Position numbers and translations under genes: made by a program. Positions 1-9,857 of a DNA stretch of 64,000 nt are shown here, piece by piece (the first letter of the stretch is position 1; each line of letters starts with the position of its first letter). This DNA is from Phialocephala subalpina (taxonomy: Eukaryota; Ascomycota; Leotiomycetes; Helotiales; Mollisiaceae): NCBI GenBank assembly GCA_900073065.1, contig FJOG01000016.1, forward strand, positions 1,389,559 to 1,453,558, written 5' to 3'. The notes under the pieces are model-generated. The model was not told the DNA's origin. It saw only the letters and a list, made by a program, of their open reading frames with translations, and made no database searches.

Positions 1-82
1 ATGAAAATATGACAAAGTATATATGCAAGTCTCACCTCCCACACTACCCCTCTCAAGCTGACACATTCCTAAGTTTCCTTCC

Positions 83-1070
83 TCAATGCTTGCTCTCTTT
101 GTGAGCAACATAAGCATCATGCGCCTGGAAATACAACCAAGAGATTGGACCCTTGAACTTCCTCTTCGGCTTCTCAACCCTATTCCGTCTCCCCCCATTC
201 AAATACGTACCCGTGGAATTTGAATCTGTAGAATTAACAGGAACATGTCCCCGATTCATCTCCATCGCCTCCCTATCATTCAGCTCTCCCTTCGGCAATT
301 TCCTCAACGCGAATCCCGTCATTTCACAAATAACCACCACAACAAATTCCGTCAAAACAGCCATGCAAAGGTAAAACGTCGCATCCCTGAAGAAAGAGTT
401 GAATTTCTTATCTCCTGCAAAGTCCACAAACAAGGAATAGGTAAAGCGGATGACGAGGATTGGGTATGAGAGTCCGACTGCGAGGAGCAATCGTTTCTCT
501 CCAGGTGGAATATAGGATAGCTTCGTGGTGAGAAAGAGGAACATGAGGAAAGCGACCACGAAGATACCAGTGAAGATCCCGATGGCGATTTTGGAGTAGG
601 AAATGTAGTATGTGAAGTTTGCTGCGTTTGTCGTGTCCGCGAGCTGGGTGCCGCCATAGACACCGAGACAGAGACCTGCGAGGGAGATGGTGCTGAGTAT
701 TTGGAAGATGGAGCGGGAGATGGGCATCTCTGCAGATTGGTTTCTGGGACGTTCGTCAGCTGCGTTCACTTTGCAAGGAGGAAAAGGCGTACACTCTCGC
801 TAGCAGACCGAGGCAAATCAGAGTCAACGACGAAATACCAATTGAAATACAGACAAGTGCGCCGGTGATAACCGATTTAGAGGGATGTTCGATGCTGATG
901 ATTTCGAGGATTGCGCCAATTAGATGCAGGAGGGAAAATGTGATCAAGAGAACCCATCCCGAGCTCTTGGAGAAGCCATGGCGAAGGGCCAAGAAGATGC
1001 CGCCAAGTAGAGCAGGAGCGAAAAAGACAACTTGCGTTATTGCAATTGCTTCTCGATAGGAAATTGTCAT
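83..1070 (-). CDS. DUF7702-type multi-pass membrane protein
   Basis: Predicted integral membrane protein of the fungal DUF7702 family; molecular function unknown. I chose the start at 1070 (MTISYREAIAITQ) because family members begin this way. A longer frame reaches 1256 but adds no homology. About seven hydrophobic helices are visible: three in the first exon (to about 790) and four in the second (from about 760 down), followed by a basic C-terminal tail rich in Asn, Ser and Lys. The two halves lie in different frames. The junction near 757-795 has several GT and AG dinucleotides, but no canonical intron of normal length restores the frame cleanly. The intron is either very short or there is a small lesion. 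The family call is solid; the exact gene model is not. Confidence 0.72.
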
Positions 1071-2273
1071 TTTGTATTGAAATTCCGGAAACAGTTTAGA
1101 GGAAGAGGCGGCGGGGTTGGTGGGGTTTAGCGAGGGTGCTAAGAGAAAAAAAAATGCTGGAAGAAATGCGACGGAGATGCTGACTGTGAGAAAACAACCT
1201 TTAATGGTAGAAGCAGGAACGGGATATAAGAGATGACTCGACGAAGAGACATCCACTTATTGTTGGTCCAGGGTCAACAGGCAAAAGCATCAAATACTGC
1301 TACGTCTCCCGTTCAGATCTGATGGTGATCCCTATCTCGCCAATAAGCTACGTATAACTTTTGCAAGCACAGCTATCAAGTACATCAAGAATACGTTATA
1401 TAGACTAATTCACCCAACTTTGATCTCCTTGAAATTTAAAACCCCAGATAGGCGTCACTAGGCAAGCTTAGATGTGAGCATCGAGCATGCCGAGTCTGGC
1501 CTAGCATGATTTTCCAGAAAGGAGCTGGTCGCTTAAATGCCCATGCGGGCTATGATCGAGCAACTTCACTTCATTTCACTAGTATTGGTCCTGCAATTAA
1601 AATTGTCTCTTATGGCAGAGATGAATCATAATATGAAAGCCTCTCCCGTCATATCTCCAGTCAATTCCTCTTCAGATCAATGTTCGAGGCGTGATAGGAC
1701 ATGAGATTCACATTAAATGTGGCCCTACAGCCATGCGCTGAAGTCCCTAGATGATTTTGCGATCGTGCCCCAGAAAGAGAAAATGAATACGTCCAATACG
1801 CTGAACACTATCCATTGGAGCAAGGTCATCACATCGCAGATGGTGCTGATCCTGTCGATAAATTTGTCCGTCTTCCCAACTCGCCTACGCCCCCCCTTTT
1901 CACTTAAGTTTAAGCGAACATCGTCCATGCCGGATTGGGACTAGTAGCTACGTGGGCTATACCCGGCTAATTGACTGCTGAGCCACCTTATCAGGATCTG
2001 ATAGTCGGCACCTTGCAGGATCTGATAAATGTGATACGAGGAGACAAGGGTAGAATTTAGTGTGCGGGACTTTTGGCATCCTCCATACTGTATTAAGGCT
2101 TAGCGCAGGCAGGGAGATCTCAGCCTTGTGGATAGAGCCAAGTTAATCTCGACCAACGAACTTTATTAGAACCCGAAAGTAGATGAACTAGTAGGCTACC
2201 ACTTTTAATACTTTGCTCTCTTCCTATCCTCTCTAGACTAAAGAATTAGTTTGACAACTACCATATTGTAGCG
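1071..2273. other. Intergenic gap with one possible gene scrap
   Basis: It lies upstream of the DUF7702 gene and of the decayed orphan gene, and presumably holds both promoters. Apart from the weak fragment at 1701-1907, I see no gene, repeat or RNA. Confidence 0.4.
1701..1907 (+). pseudogene. Possible decayed short gene fragment, unidentified
   Basis: An open frame starts with ATG at 1701 and runs 68 codons to TAA at 1905-1907, broken by one TGA at 1752-1754. The part after the TGA reads like real protein (EYVQYAEHYPLEQGHHIADG and onward), with mixed composition and no low-complexity bias. I do not recognise the family. It may be the exon of a dead gene or chance. Confidence 0.22.
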
Positions 2274-4009
2274 ATGGTCGGGCTGTTGTTCTTCTTACCA
2301 CCCTTAGTCAAAGGAGTTGCATCGGGAATAGGACTTGCCTCCGAAGCTAATCATTCCACGAAAAGGAAGAAGCCTTCTGCAGAACAAGCGGAAGAGAACC
2401 ATTCCAGCCAGCAGCAAAGAGTCAGCAGGGCCAGCAATGGCCCTCCCAACTTGGTGAACACCTCCGTCGACCATAACGCTCCTCCCAGGCCACAGTCAGA
2501 AGCGGGTTCAAGTAGCTCACGACCACGCAGACATTCAGAATTCTCAGACGATACTTCTGAAGCTAACGAGGAGGAACAATGAGCTTTAGATGATGCACAA
2601 AAGGAGCAGAAACTTCCAACCTACACTCAGGCTAATGCCGCAGATATCACAGATGAATTTATGAGTGCTCACCAGCCCCCTCCATACTCGCAGCAACAGG
2701 CTTTGAGAGGTATCCTTTACCCTGTGATCCTCCCACAGCGGAGACCTAAGAACAGAGGTCGTGGATTCATCAGAGCTTATGCTCCCGTACTGGAAGAATG
2801 TGGCATCAACCAAAAAGATTTTCTCGATTTTCTCGAGACGCTCAACAAATCATCTCAGGTGTCTAGATTCTTTGACGTTGTCAATATTGGGTGCCAGGCT
2901 GCAGGCCTTTCTTTCAATCCCATTGCAGGGGGAGTTCCCGCAGGAGTCGAGATCTTGGCAGGAATTGCTATGGAGATGCAGATTCGTCACAGGCAGGAGC
3001 TTCCAAAAACATTCTAGCCTGAGGGTTCTTGAAAATAACTGCTGATTCATGACTTCGTCGTAGAACTAACGCTTTCATGGATCGAATTAATAATGAATTC
3101 TTCGGCCCTTGAAGACTCTACTGCATGATCATGAAATACGATCCTGGATCAGACGACCCCGCCGCCTCTGTCAATATCACAGAACACATTTCCCTGCCGA
3201 TGCCTGACGCTCAAGCTGGTATGGGTCAAAAATTCAAGCACAACACGAAGAAACCAAGTGGTAAAAGCCATCCTGAAATCGAGTTTCTAGACGTCGCGCC
3301 TTTGATCTATCCACACCTTGATGCGATCGCTGCAGACACATCTCCGGAAGGAGAGCAGAAGAAAAGACACATGGTGCGGTACCAATTATTCGTTGGAGGC
3401 TACTATGATAGGCGAGCTAGGCTCAATATGTATGTTCCCACCCTCAAAACCTTCCAAGCTATTGCTAAAGTTAATGTGCTTATTAGGCGGCCGTCCACAA
3501 TCCGGATAGTGTGCTAGCTGCAACTGCAGATCCCAAACCAGAATTCACTTCTCGATATGCGGATCCCAGTCATCCTGCGGGCAGCGGCTCATGGCTCGCT
3601 CTTGTCGCTGGTGGGAAGGTAGTGTTTAAGAGAAGAGTTGGTGAGCCTATAGTCACGAATACGTATTACCGGGTTCAGAGAAGGCCGAAAGGCAGGCTAA
3701 GCGAGACGGGAGAGACATCAATAGGGGTCGTAAGCCACGACCTTGACAGCAGCCGGATCCGAATGATCCGAGAGGGCAAAAAATGAAGGGAGAGAAGAAT
3801 CGGATCAGCAAGGTAATGTTCCGCCTAAGTTGTTGTCGATGATAGAGCTTGACTGACACGTGTCGCAGGGCGTATTGTATCTAGTGATTGTTAATCGACC
3901 TTCTTAAGAGGAGTTGGAAGTTGTGAAGAAACAGGCGGAAGCTAGAAAGAAGATAGAGGCTGAAGCAATGAAAGCCAAAAAGGAACGTACTAGAGAGGTA
4001 GCAAGGTAG
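2274..4009 (+). pseudogene. Decayed gene of a fungal hypothetical-protein family
   Basis: Relic of an uncharacterised ascomycete family recognised by the stretch RRPKNRGRGFIRAYAPVLEE, then YYDRRAR, a Gly/Ser-rich SHPAGSGSWLALVAGG segment and a charged C-terminal coil. Read through, the frame is interrupted by TGA at 2580-2582, TGA at 3110-3112, TGA at 3744-3746 and TAA at 3905-3907. There is also an unresolved frame change near 3440-3500. Introns can still be seen: a GC-AG one at about 2993-3063, one with GTGAGC...TTCAG near 3639-3677, and one ending GTCGCAG near 3868. Each stop fits CGA to TGA or CAA to TAA, so C-to-T change alone explains them. Function of the family is unknown; certainly not expressed as a full protein. 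Confidence 0.7.
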
Positions 4010-4736
4010 TCAGCTCACCGTTGCTAGGACAGTGAACTTCATGTCTTATCGTTCCACATATGCTGGCAAAGGAATAGGTTTTGCTTGTGAATTTAAGGAT
4101 CATGCTTTATGCCCCGCTTTCATGTCCCGGCCCTGCTTTTGGTATGTGGTTAAAGCTAACTCCTGTGGTAAAGCATTACCAGGCAGTGGCCAAGGTTCTC
4201 AAGACTCCATGCCTTTCCTCTTCCCCTCCTAAGTGCAAGCATGAAGAAGGATGTACCTAGGGTTTCCCACCCAGAAAATGAATTCTAATACGAGGGGTGC
4301 AGATGTTTAAGATTTTTGAGAAAGAGTTTCCATGTGAATGGTCCCATTCGTTCTCGACTTCGAGGTTTTGTCTTGTCTGCCTTGTTCTGGGTTTAGCTCC
4401 AGGCTTTGATACTCTTCTCGAGGAACGTAGAAAGCGAGAACAATGACAACGACTGCTGTATAAACAAAACAACAAAAACAAATACTGTGTGTAATCCTGC
4501 ACGTCATCGAGAGGTGTGGCAACTTGCTCCTCATCTATCCGGCATTCGCGCCAACACTCAATTCAAAGAACACGACTCGATCAGCACCCACAAAAGAAAT
4601 ATATGCCATTATATCTCGCTGTATAAGCTTCGCTGCAAACAATTCAGTATGCAATTTTAAATCCCAAAAACGCCATCCCATGCTTCTGCACCTCTCCCAC
4701 CTCTCCCACCCGCCACTACCCAGTCCAACCCTCCAT
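4010..4736. other. Gap without recognisable gene
   Basis: It lies between the orphan pseudogene and the 3' end of the large coiled-coil gene. It contains short overlapping open frames on both strands but none with protein-like composition. The C-rich stretch just before 4737 belongs to the 3' untranslated side of the coiled-coil gene. Confidence 0.4.
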
Positions 4737-7700
4737 CTACAACCCGCTCATCCTCGCAAACCCACTATCCCTCGAACTAGCATTACTACTAACCCTCAAC
4801 CTCCCACTCACACTCCCACCCATCGGCAACTCACTAACACTCCTCTCCAACCCCACCCTCTCCCCTCCACTCCCATTCCCATTTAACCTCTCTTTCTGCT
4901 GGCCATGATGCGTAACCATCTCATCGAATTTCTTCGCCGTACCAACTACACGCGCTCCGATGACTTCCAACGCATCGCGGTTCCGTTTACCGATGGCTTC
5001 GAGTCGGGCTTCTAGACGCGGGATGTCGAAATCTGATACACCTTTGATGCGGGTTCCGGATTCGTGAAGTCCTTCGTCGAGTTGGGTCTCTAGTTCGTGG
5101 TGGTTGTCTAGGATTACGCCTTTTACTTGTGATGTGGTTTCGAGGACCGCTTTATCGACTCTCGCGATAGCAGCTGAGTTTACGCGAACAGCGGCATCGA
5201 TGGCGCCCATACGGTTGGAGATGCTGTCGATGCCTGATTGGAGTGTGGTTTCAGTTTCGCTGATTGATCGTGATAAGGCAGTGTTGGTTCCGCCGACGGC
5301 TGTCTCGAGACCCTTGATTCGGCTGATGATTTTGCCGTCGAGGAATTTGACGTCCTCGCGGATGCCGGCGTTGCTGCTGGTGATGTCGCTTGTTAGGTCG
5401 TTGATGTCGGATTTCATGCTGTCGATGCTTAGGCGGAGGGTTGCGTTCATATTTTGGGCGTCGGAGAGGAGACGGGATTGTAGGGACTCGACAGCGTTGT
5501 TTGTGTTTTCAGCTTGCTGGCGGATAGAGTCGGATAGTATAATGAAGGAGGCTTCGGATGTCTTCCTTGACTCCTTCCTCTCAGAAGTGGCGTCTGTAAA
5601 ACCCTTTCCGACGTCGGTCGAGATACCTTCAATACTGCTCTGAAGAGATTGTTGGACCAAGGTGAGATTAGATTCCAAGGATGTCCTGGTCTTTCCGGCT
5701 TCCGTTGCAACAGCTTCCTTGACCGCATCAATTGCTCCGCTTGTGCTTTGAGCCTCGCGAACAACGGTGTCAGACAAGGATTTGTTTTCGGACTTGACTG
5801 TCGATAAAGTGATCTCATGTTCTCGCTTTGCTTGAGCAGCCACCTCGTCCACTCTGGTCTTGACTTCCTCGAGGCCACTGGCCATCTCAGTATTGATGGC
5901 ACTGAGGTCACGTGTGACCTGTGACTTCAGATCGGCTGTGTCGTGGAGGATCAATCTTCCAAGATCAGAGAAATCCATCTTGATAGCTTTCATCGCTTCC
6001 TTCCTCTCGCTACTTGAATTGTTCAGCGTCTCCTCAATCTGGTGCAACTCCTTGGAATTGCCTTGCACAGCAGAAAGGACTTCAGCCCGGACCCTGTCCG
6101 CCTCACCCCTTTCAAAATCTGCCTGAGCCAATGAAGTCTTCATCTCAGCAAGGTGAGATTTCAGCGTGCATGTTTGTTCAGAGGTGCTTGTCACGTGGGT
6201 TAGGATCGATGCGTTGGTGGCCTCGGACTCGCTGACTGCCTTCGCGAGGGAGATATCGACATCTTTGACGTGTGTTCGGATCCGAGACAGCTCTCCGGTG
6301 GTGACGTTATGGAACTCTGAAAGGATCGAGTGATTGGTTTCCACCGCTTTGAGCGTTTCTGCCTTTCCAGCATCAATTGCATTGCGCAACTCTTTCTCGG
6401 CAGTAGCATTCGACCTGAGCGATATCTGAGCAACTTCATACATGGCTGATATATTCTTGGAGTCGGACTTCGCGAGCTGATCGAGTTCTAGGACACCTGC
6501 AACGATCGCTCTGACATCTTCCCTCACTTCTGAAATTGGGTTGAGAGCTTGCTGCACCTTGCCAAGACCTCCAGCGAGAGAGGCTGTGTTGGATCTTGAG
6601 ACTTCTTCGAGATGGGATAATATAGTAGCATGTTGATCGGACGACTTGCCGTGTTCCTTGCCAATATGCTTGACATCCTTTGCCAGTGCCTCGATCCAGT
6701 CTCCGACATCCTTCTTGATATTCTCGGCAACAAGTTTGGTATAGTCTTGCAACACGTCGGAACATGACTGGACCTCACCTTTCAGATTTTCAATGGCAGC
6801 GCCGGTTTGCTGAGAAGTGTCTTTGTTTGCATTTCCATGATCTTTGACGATCTTGGTCAGAGAATCGATCGAGGAGTCCAAGCGTGACTTGATATCTTCT
6901 GTAGCGAATACAATGTCACCATGCATCTCAGTGGAAGATGACTGGACCTCTTCCCTCAGAGATTCGATCGCATAGGTAGCTGGAGACAAGTCCATTCCTT
7001 TGATTTCTGCCCTCAGAACGTTGGTTGATGTCGAGATTCGTGATGCAAGATCGATCTTCAGATCAGCGATATCGTCTCCCACTGACGTCGTAGTACTCGA
7101 GGCTGCATCAAGAATGTCCTTTGACAGCCCTGTCCGCATGTCTTGAACGGTGGTGAGGATGGAGTCTTCGCTGGTCTTGATCTTGGTATCAATCGCAACG
7201 ATACCCTCATACGCCGTCGCCATCGAAGATGCGTTTTGAAGAAGTAGCTGTTTAATCGTGCGAGTAGTTTGGTCCTCCTTGATCTGATGGAGGTCAAGTT
7301 GAATTGCGTCGAGGGCACGTGCCGTGTCAGTCGCGATCTGCTGCACGGATGATATCTTCTCGTCATTTTCCAAGATGGACTTGATGGCATCCAAATCTCT
7401 GAGGAGGCTTGAGGACTGAACTTCCCCAGACTCCAGATATTCGGCTATGCCCGAGCTCTTCTCCCAAAGACCAGCAACTGACAGCTGTAGTGCCTCATCA
7501 CGCTCTTGAGAGGCTTGAAGCAACTCGGTAATCGTTGATGTATCTGTTGCCTGCTTTGAATTACATCTCTGTCCCCAAAATTCGAGCTGCTGAAGTATCT
7601 TCTCATCCCTGGACGCATCCTGTACATCTTGAAGTAGGGCAATGATGGAGGTTGCATCCTTCGCGTGTGCCGCCTTACTCACTTCGACAGCTGTCCGGGT

Positions 7701-9857
7701 TGACTGAAACTCCTCGCGGATCTCGGTTTTCTCGGTCTCCAGTATGGCTTTGCTGGCGCGGACCTCGTCAAGGATTTCTGTGATTGGAGCCTGCAATTTG
7801 CCCACCCTTGAAGCAGCAGCCTCAGTCATGGAATCAACCCCGGCCTGGAGCTTGCCATCCAGGCCTCCAATGTGGCTCACGATTTCTTCAACAGCAGATC
7901 TTGCGGTGGACTGTAGAGCTGGTTCCAGATTTCTGGGAATAGAGGTAGCGAGCTCATCCATCTTGGCTGAGAGCTCCCGTATTGGCTTGAATTCGCCAAC
8001 TTCTTCCAATCTAGAACCATTCCTTTCGAGAGCATGAAGAACCGTGGATTGGAAGATGGTGATGTCTTCCTTCTTAGGCGCCGCAGTTCCATGGTCCTGA
8101 ACGGTGGTGAGAATCGCGCGTTGCAGATCAGTGATTTCTTGCTTCGTATCGTCACTGGCGTCAATGATTGTCCTGAGGGTTTCAGTGACGTACTCATGGT
8201 CGCTGGCATGAATTGTCTTCGAATTCTCTAATGCCTCCAAGATTTCTGATGTATCGTTCTCGATGGTTCTCACAGAAAGAGAAAGTTTCTGTTCAATGCT
8301 CGACTGAAGCTCGGATAAGGTTGATGTCAGCTGGTTTGTGGAGGACTTGTCGGAAACTTGCTGTCGTATCGTATCGAGGGAGTTATCGTGAGAAGAAAGT
8401 GCCGCGCTGATGTTGGATTTCATCTCCGTAAGTGTCGATGTCAGGTCGTCCAGAGCTATTTTGTGGGGCTTCATGTCTTTGTCTACCCCGCTCATAATCG
8501 ACTCCAACTGGTCCAATTTTGTGGTGTGACTTGAAAGAGGGGTCAGACCTTCCCCAATCCTGACCATGCTCGATTCCAGACTTCCTAGTTTGCTTATTGT
8601 TGCTGCATCAAGACCCACCAAAGCGCCTTCCATGCGTGTTACGCTCGACACTGCTTCCCCGAGTTTTTCCGCATGAGATACGACCACACCATCCAAAGCT
8701 GCCACATGCAACCGAACTGCTTCAATATCGTCTTTGACAGATGTTGCATTCAATTCTAGCGACTCTGACATCTCATGAGAGATTCCATTAGTAGACTCTG
8801 CGAGAGTCTGTAGCTTACCCACGCCAGAGACAATATTTTCAAGGCGTGCAGTATTGGTCGACAGCAATTTCGAGTCCAGAGATGCGAGATTTCCTTGCAC
8901 TTCAATTTCCTTCTTGATCTCAGCCACCCCTCTTTCAATCGATTCCAGTTTCCTCGATTGGAAAGGAATGGCTGAGGTATCAATGCTGGAGACCTTCTCC
9001 TGAAGGGCCAAGATATCTCGTCGGAGTGCCTTCTCAGACAGTTCCACTCGAGAAATGGCTCTGTTTACTGCAGTGAGGACATTGTCCTGATCCATTTGGG
9101 TCTGCATCGTCTCCAAAGTCGAGTCGATGGTCCGGACATTCTTTCCCAGTTCTTCACATGCGCCGGTGACCTTCCTCTGATGGGCATCTATCTTCTTGCC
9201 CAGGTCTCTCTCGATTTCCCAGATTCTGTCGCCGAGGGTTGTATTTCGATCCTGAAGTTCATTTGAGAGTTCTCCAAATCGAAGGGCGGATCTCAGGTCT
9301 CCATCCACGGTCGACTTGTCGAGATGATCCAGTTTCCGGTCCAACTCCTCGACGCGATGTTCCAGGCCGTCGAATCGAGTCTCTATCGATTTGAGCAGCC
9401 TCGTCTGCCCGGACCACAGATCATTGATCTCTTTCGAATGGTCTGGAATGTGTAGGTCGTTCAGTTGACCTTCGAGGCTTCTCAGACCCGTTGATAGTCC
9501 CTCCAGCTCGTGTCCATATTGCGGAATATCCAGGCGAATCAGGTGATCTTGGATGGGTTTCACAACCTCATCGAAATGTGATTGGAGTGTTGACTCGAGA
9601 TTCAAGTTCGTCGCCTTCAACTGATTCAATTTCTCTTGTTGTCGTGAAAATGCTGGGTCCACCTGCGACGCGACCGCGGTCTTGAAAACATCGCTCTCAA
9701 ACGCGGCCAACACGGCCTCTTCGATAATTTTTTTGAGGCTCTGGTCGCGATCACTCGTTCCGGCCCACGCAGTGACTGGTCGTGAAGATGCGGGTATCCC
9801 GGAATGCGACGACTGCCTCTTTTCCTTCCAGCCGTTGATGTAACCTCTCATCGACAT
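4737..9857 (-). CDS. Giant intronless coiled-coil protein
   Basis: One uninterrupted frame encodes 1,706 residues, starting MSMRGYINGWKEKRQ. ATG codons at 9857 and 9851 are both possible. After a basic N-terminus of about 40 residues, almost the whole protein is Ser-, Glu-, Leu-, Lys- and Thr-rich helix with irregular heptads and repeated patterns such as 'LxSxVxxM' and 'SSIxxxL', very few Cys and no membrane segment. The last 60 residues are Gly/Ser-rich (GNGSGGERVG...). The look is that of a long rod or scaffold, comparable to apolipoprotein-like or kinesin-tail-like helical repeats, but I see no catalytic domain and cannot name a family. A 5.1-kb single exon is unusual here, where neighbours have several introns. 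Its upstream gap is shared with the peroxidase gene. Confidence 0.8.
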   Translation of the reverse strand: MSMRGYINGWKEKRQSSHSGIPASSRPVTAWAGTSDRDQSLKKIIEEAVLAAFESDVFKTAVASQVDPAFSRQQEKLNQLKATNLNLESTLQSHFDEVVKPIQDHLIRLDIPQYGHELEGLSTGLRSLEGQLNDLHIPDHSKEINDLWSGQTRLLKSIETRFDGLEHRVEELDRKLDHLDKSTVDGDLRSALRFGELSNELQDRNTTLGDRIWEIERDLGKKIDAHQRKVTGACEELGKNVRTIDSTLETMQTQMDQDNVLTAVNRAISRVELSEKALRRDILALQEKVSSIDTSAIPFQSRKLESIERGVAEIKKEIEVQGNLASLDSKLLSTNTARLENIVSGVGKLQTLAESTNGISHEMSESLELNATSVKDDIEAVRLHVAALDGVVVSHAEKLGEAVSSVTRMEGALVGLDAATISKLGSLESSMVRIGEGLTPLSSHTTKLDQLESIMSGVDKDMKPHKIALDDLTSTLTEMKSNISAALSSHDNSLDTIRQQVSDKSSTNQLTSTLSELQSSIEQKLSLSVRTIENDTSEILEALENSKTIHASDHEYVTETLRTIIDASDDTKQEITDLQRAILTTVQDHGTAAPKKEDITIFQSTVLHALERNGSRLEEVGEFKPIRELSAKMDELATSIPRNLEPALQSTARSAVEEIVSHIGGLDGKLQAGVDSMTEAAASRVGKLQAPITEILDEVRASKAILETEKTEIREEFQSTRTAVEVSKAAHAKDATSIIALLQDVQDASRDEKILQQLEFWGQRCNSKQATDTSTITELLQASQERDEALQLSVAGLWEKSSGIAEYLESGEVQSSSLLRDLDAIKSILENDEKISSVQQIATDTARALDAIQLDLHQIKEDQTTRTIKQLLLQNASSMATAYEGIVAIDTKIKTSEDSILTTVQDMRTGLSKDILDAASSTTTSVGDDIADLKIDLASRISTSTNVLRAEIKGMDLSPATYAIESLREEVQSSSTEMHGDIVFATEDIKSRLDSSIDSLTKIVKDHGNANKDTSQQTGAAIENLKGEVQSCSDVLQDYTKLVAENIKKDVGDWIEALAKDVKHIGKEHGKSSDQHATILSHLEEVSRSNTASLAGGLGKVQQALNPISEVREDVRAIVAGVLELDQLAKSDSKNISAMYEVAQISLRSNATAEKELRNAIDAGKAETLKAVETNHSILSEFHNVTTGELSRIRTHVKDVDISLAKAVSESEATNASILTHVTSTSEQTCTLKSHLAEMKTSLAQADFERGEADRVRAEVLSAVQGNSKELHQIEETLNNSSSERKEAMKAIKMDFSDLGRLILHDTADLKSQVTRDLSAINTEMASGLEEVKTRVDEVAAQAKREHEITLSTVKSENKSLSDTVVREAQSTSGAIDAVKEAVATEAGKTRTSLESNLTLVQQSLQSSIEGISTDVGKGFTDATSERKESRKTSEASFIILSDSIRQQAENTNNAVESLQSRLLSDAQNMNATLRLSIDSMKSDINDLTSDITSSNAGIREDVKFLDGKIISRIKGLETAVGGTNTALSRSISETETTLQSGIDSISNRMGAIDAAVRVNSAAIARVDKAVLETTSQVKGVILDNHHELETQLDEGLHESGTRIKGVSDFDIPRLEARLEAIGKRNRDALEVIGARVVGTAKKFDEMVTHHGQQKERLNGNGSGGERVGLERSVSELPMGGSVSGRLRVSSNASSRDSGFARMSGL

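Noticed and set aside
5104..5643. 179-codon frame antisense to the coiled-coil gene
   Set aside because: Shadow of a strongly biased coding strand; no independent homology.
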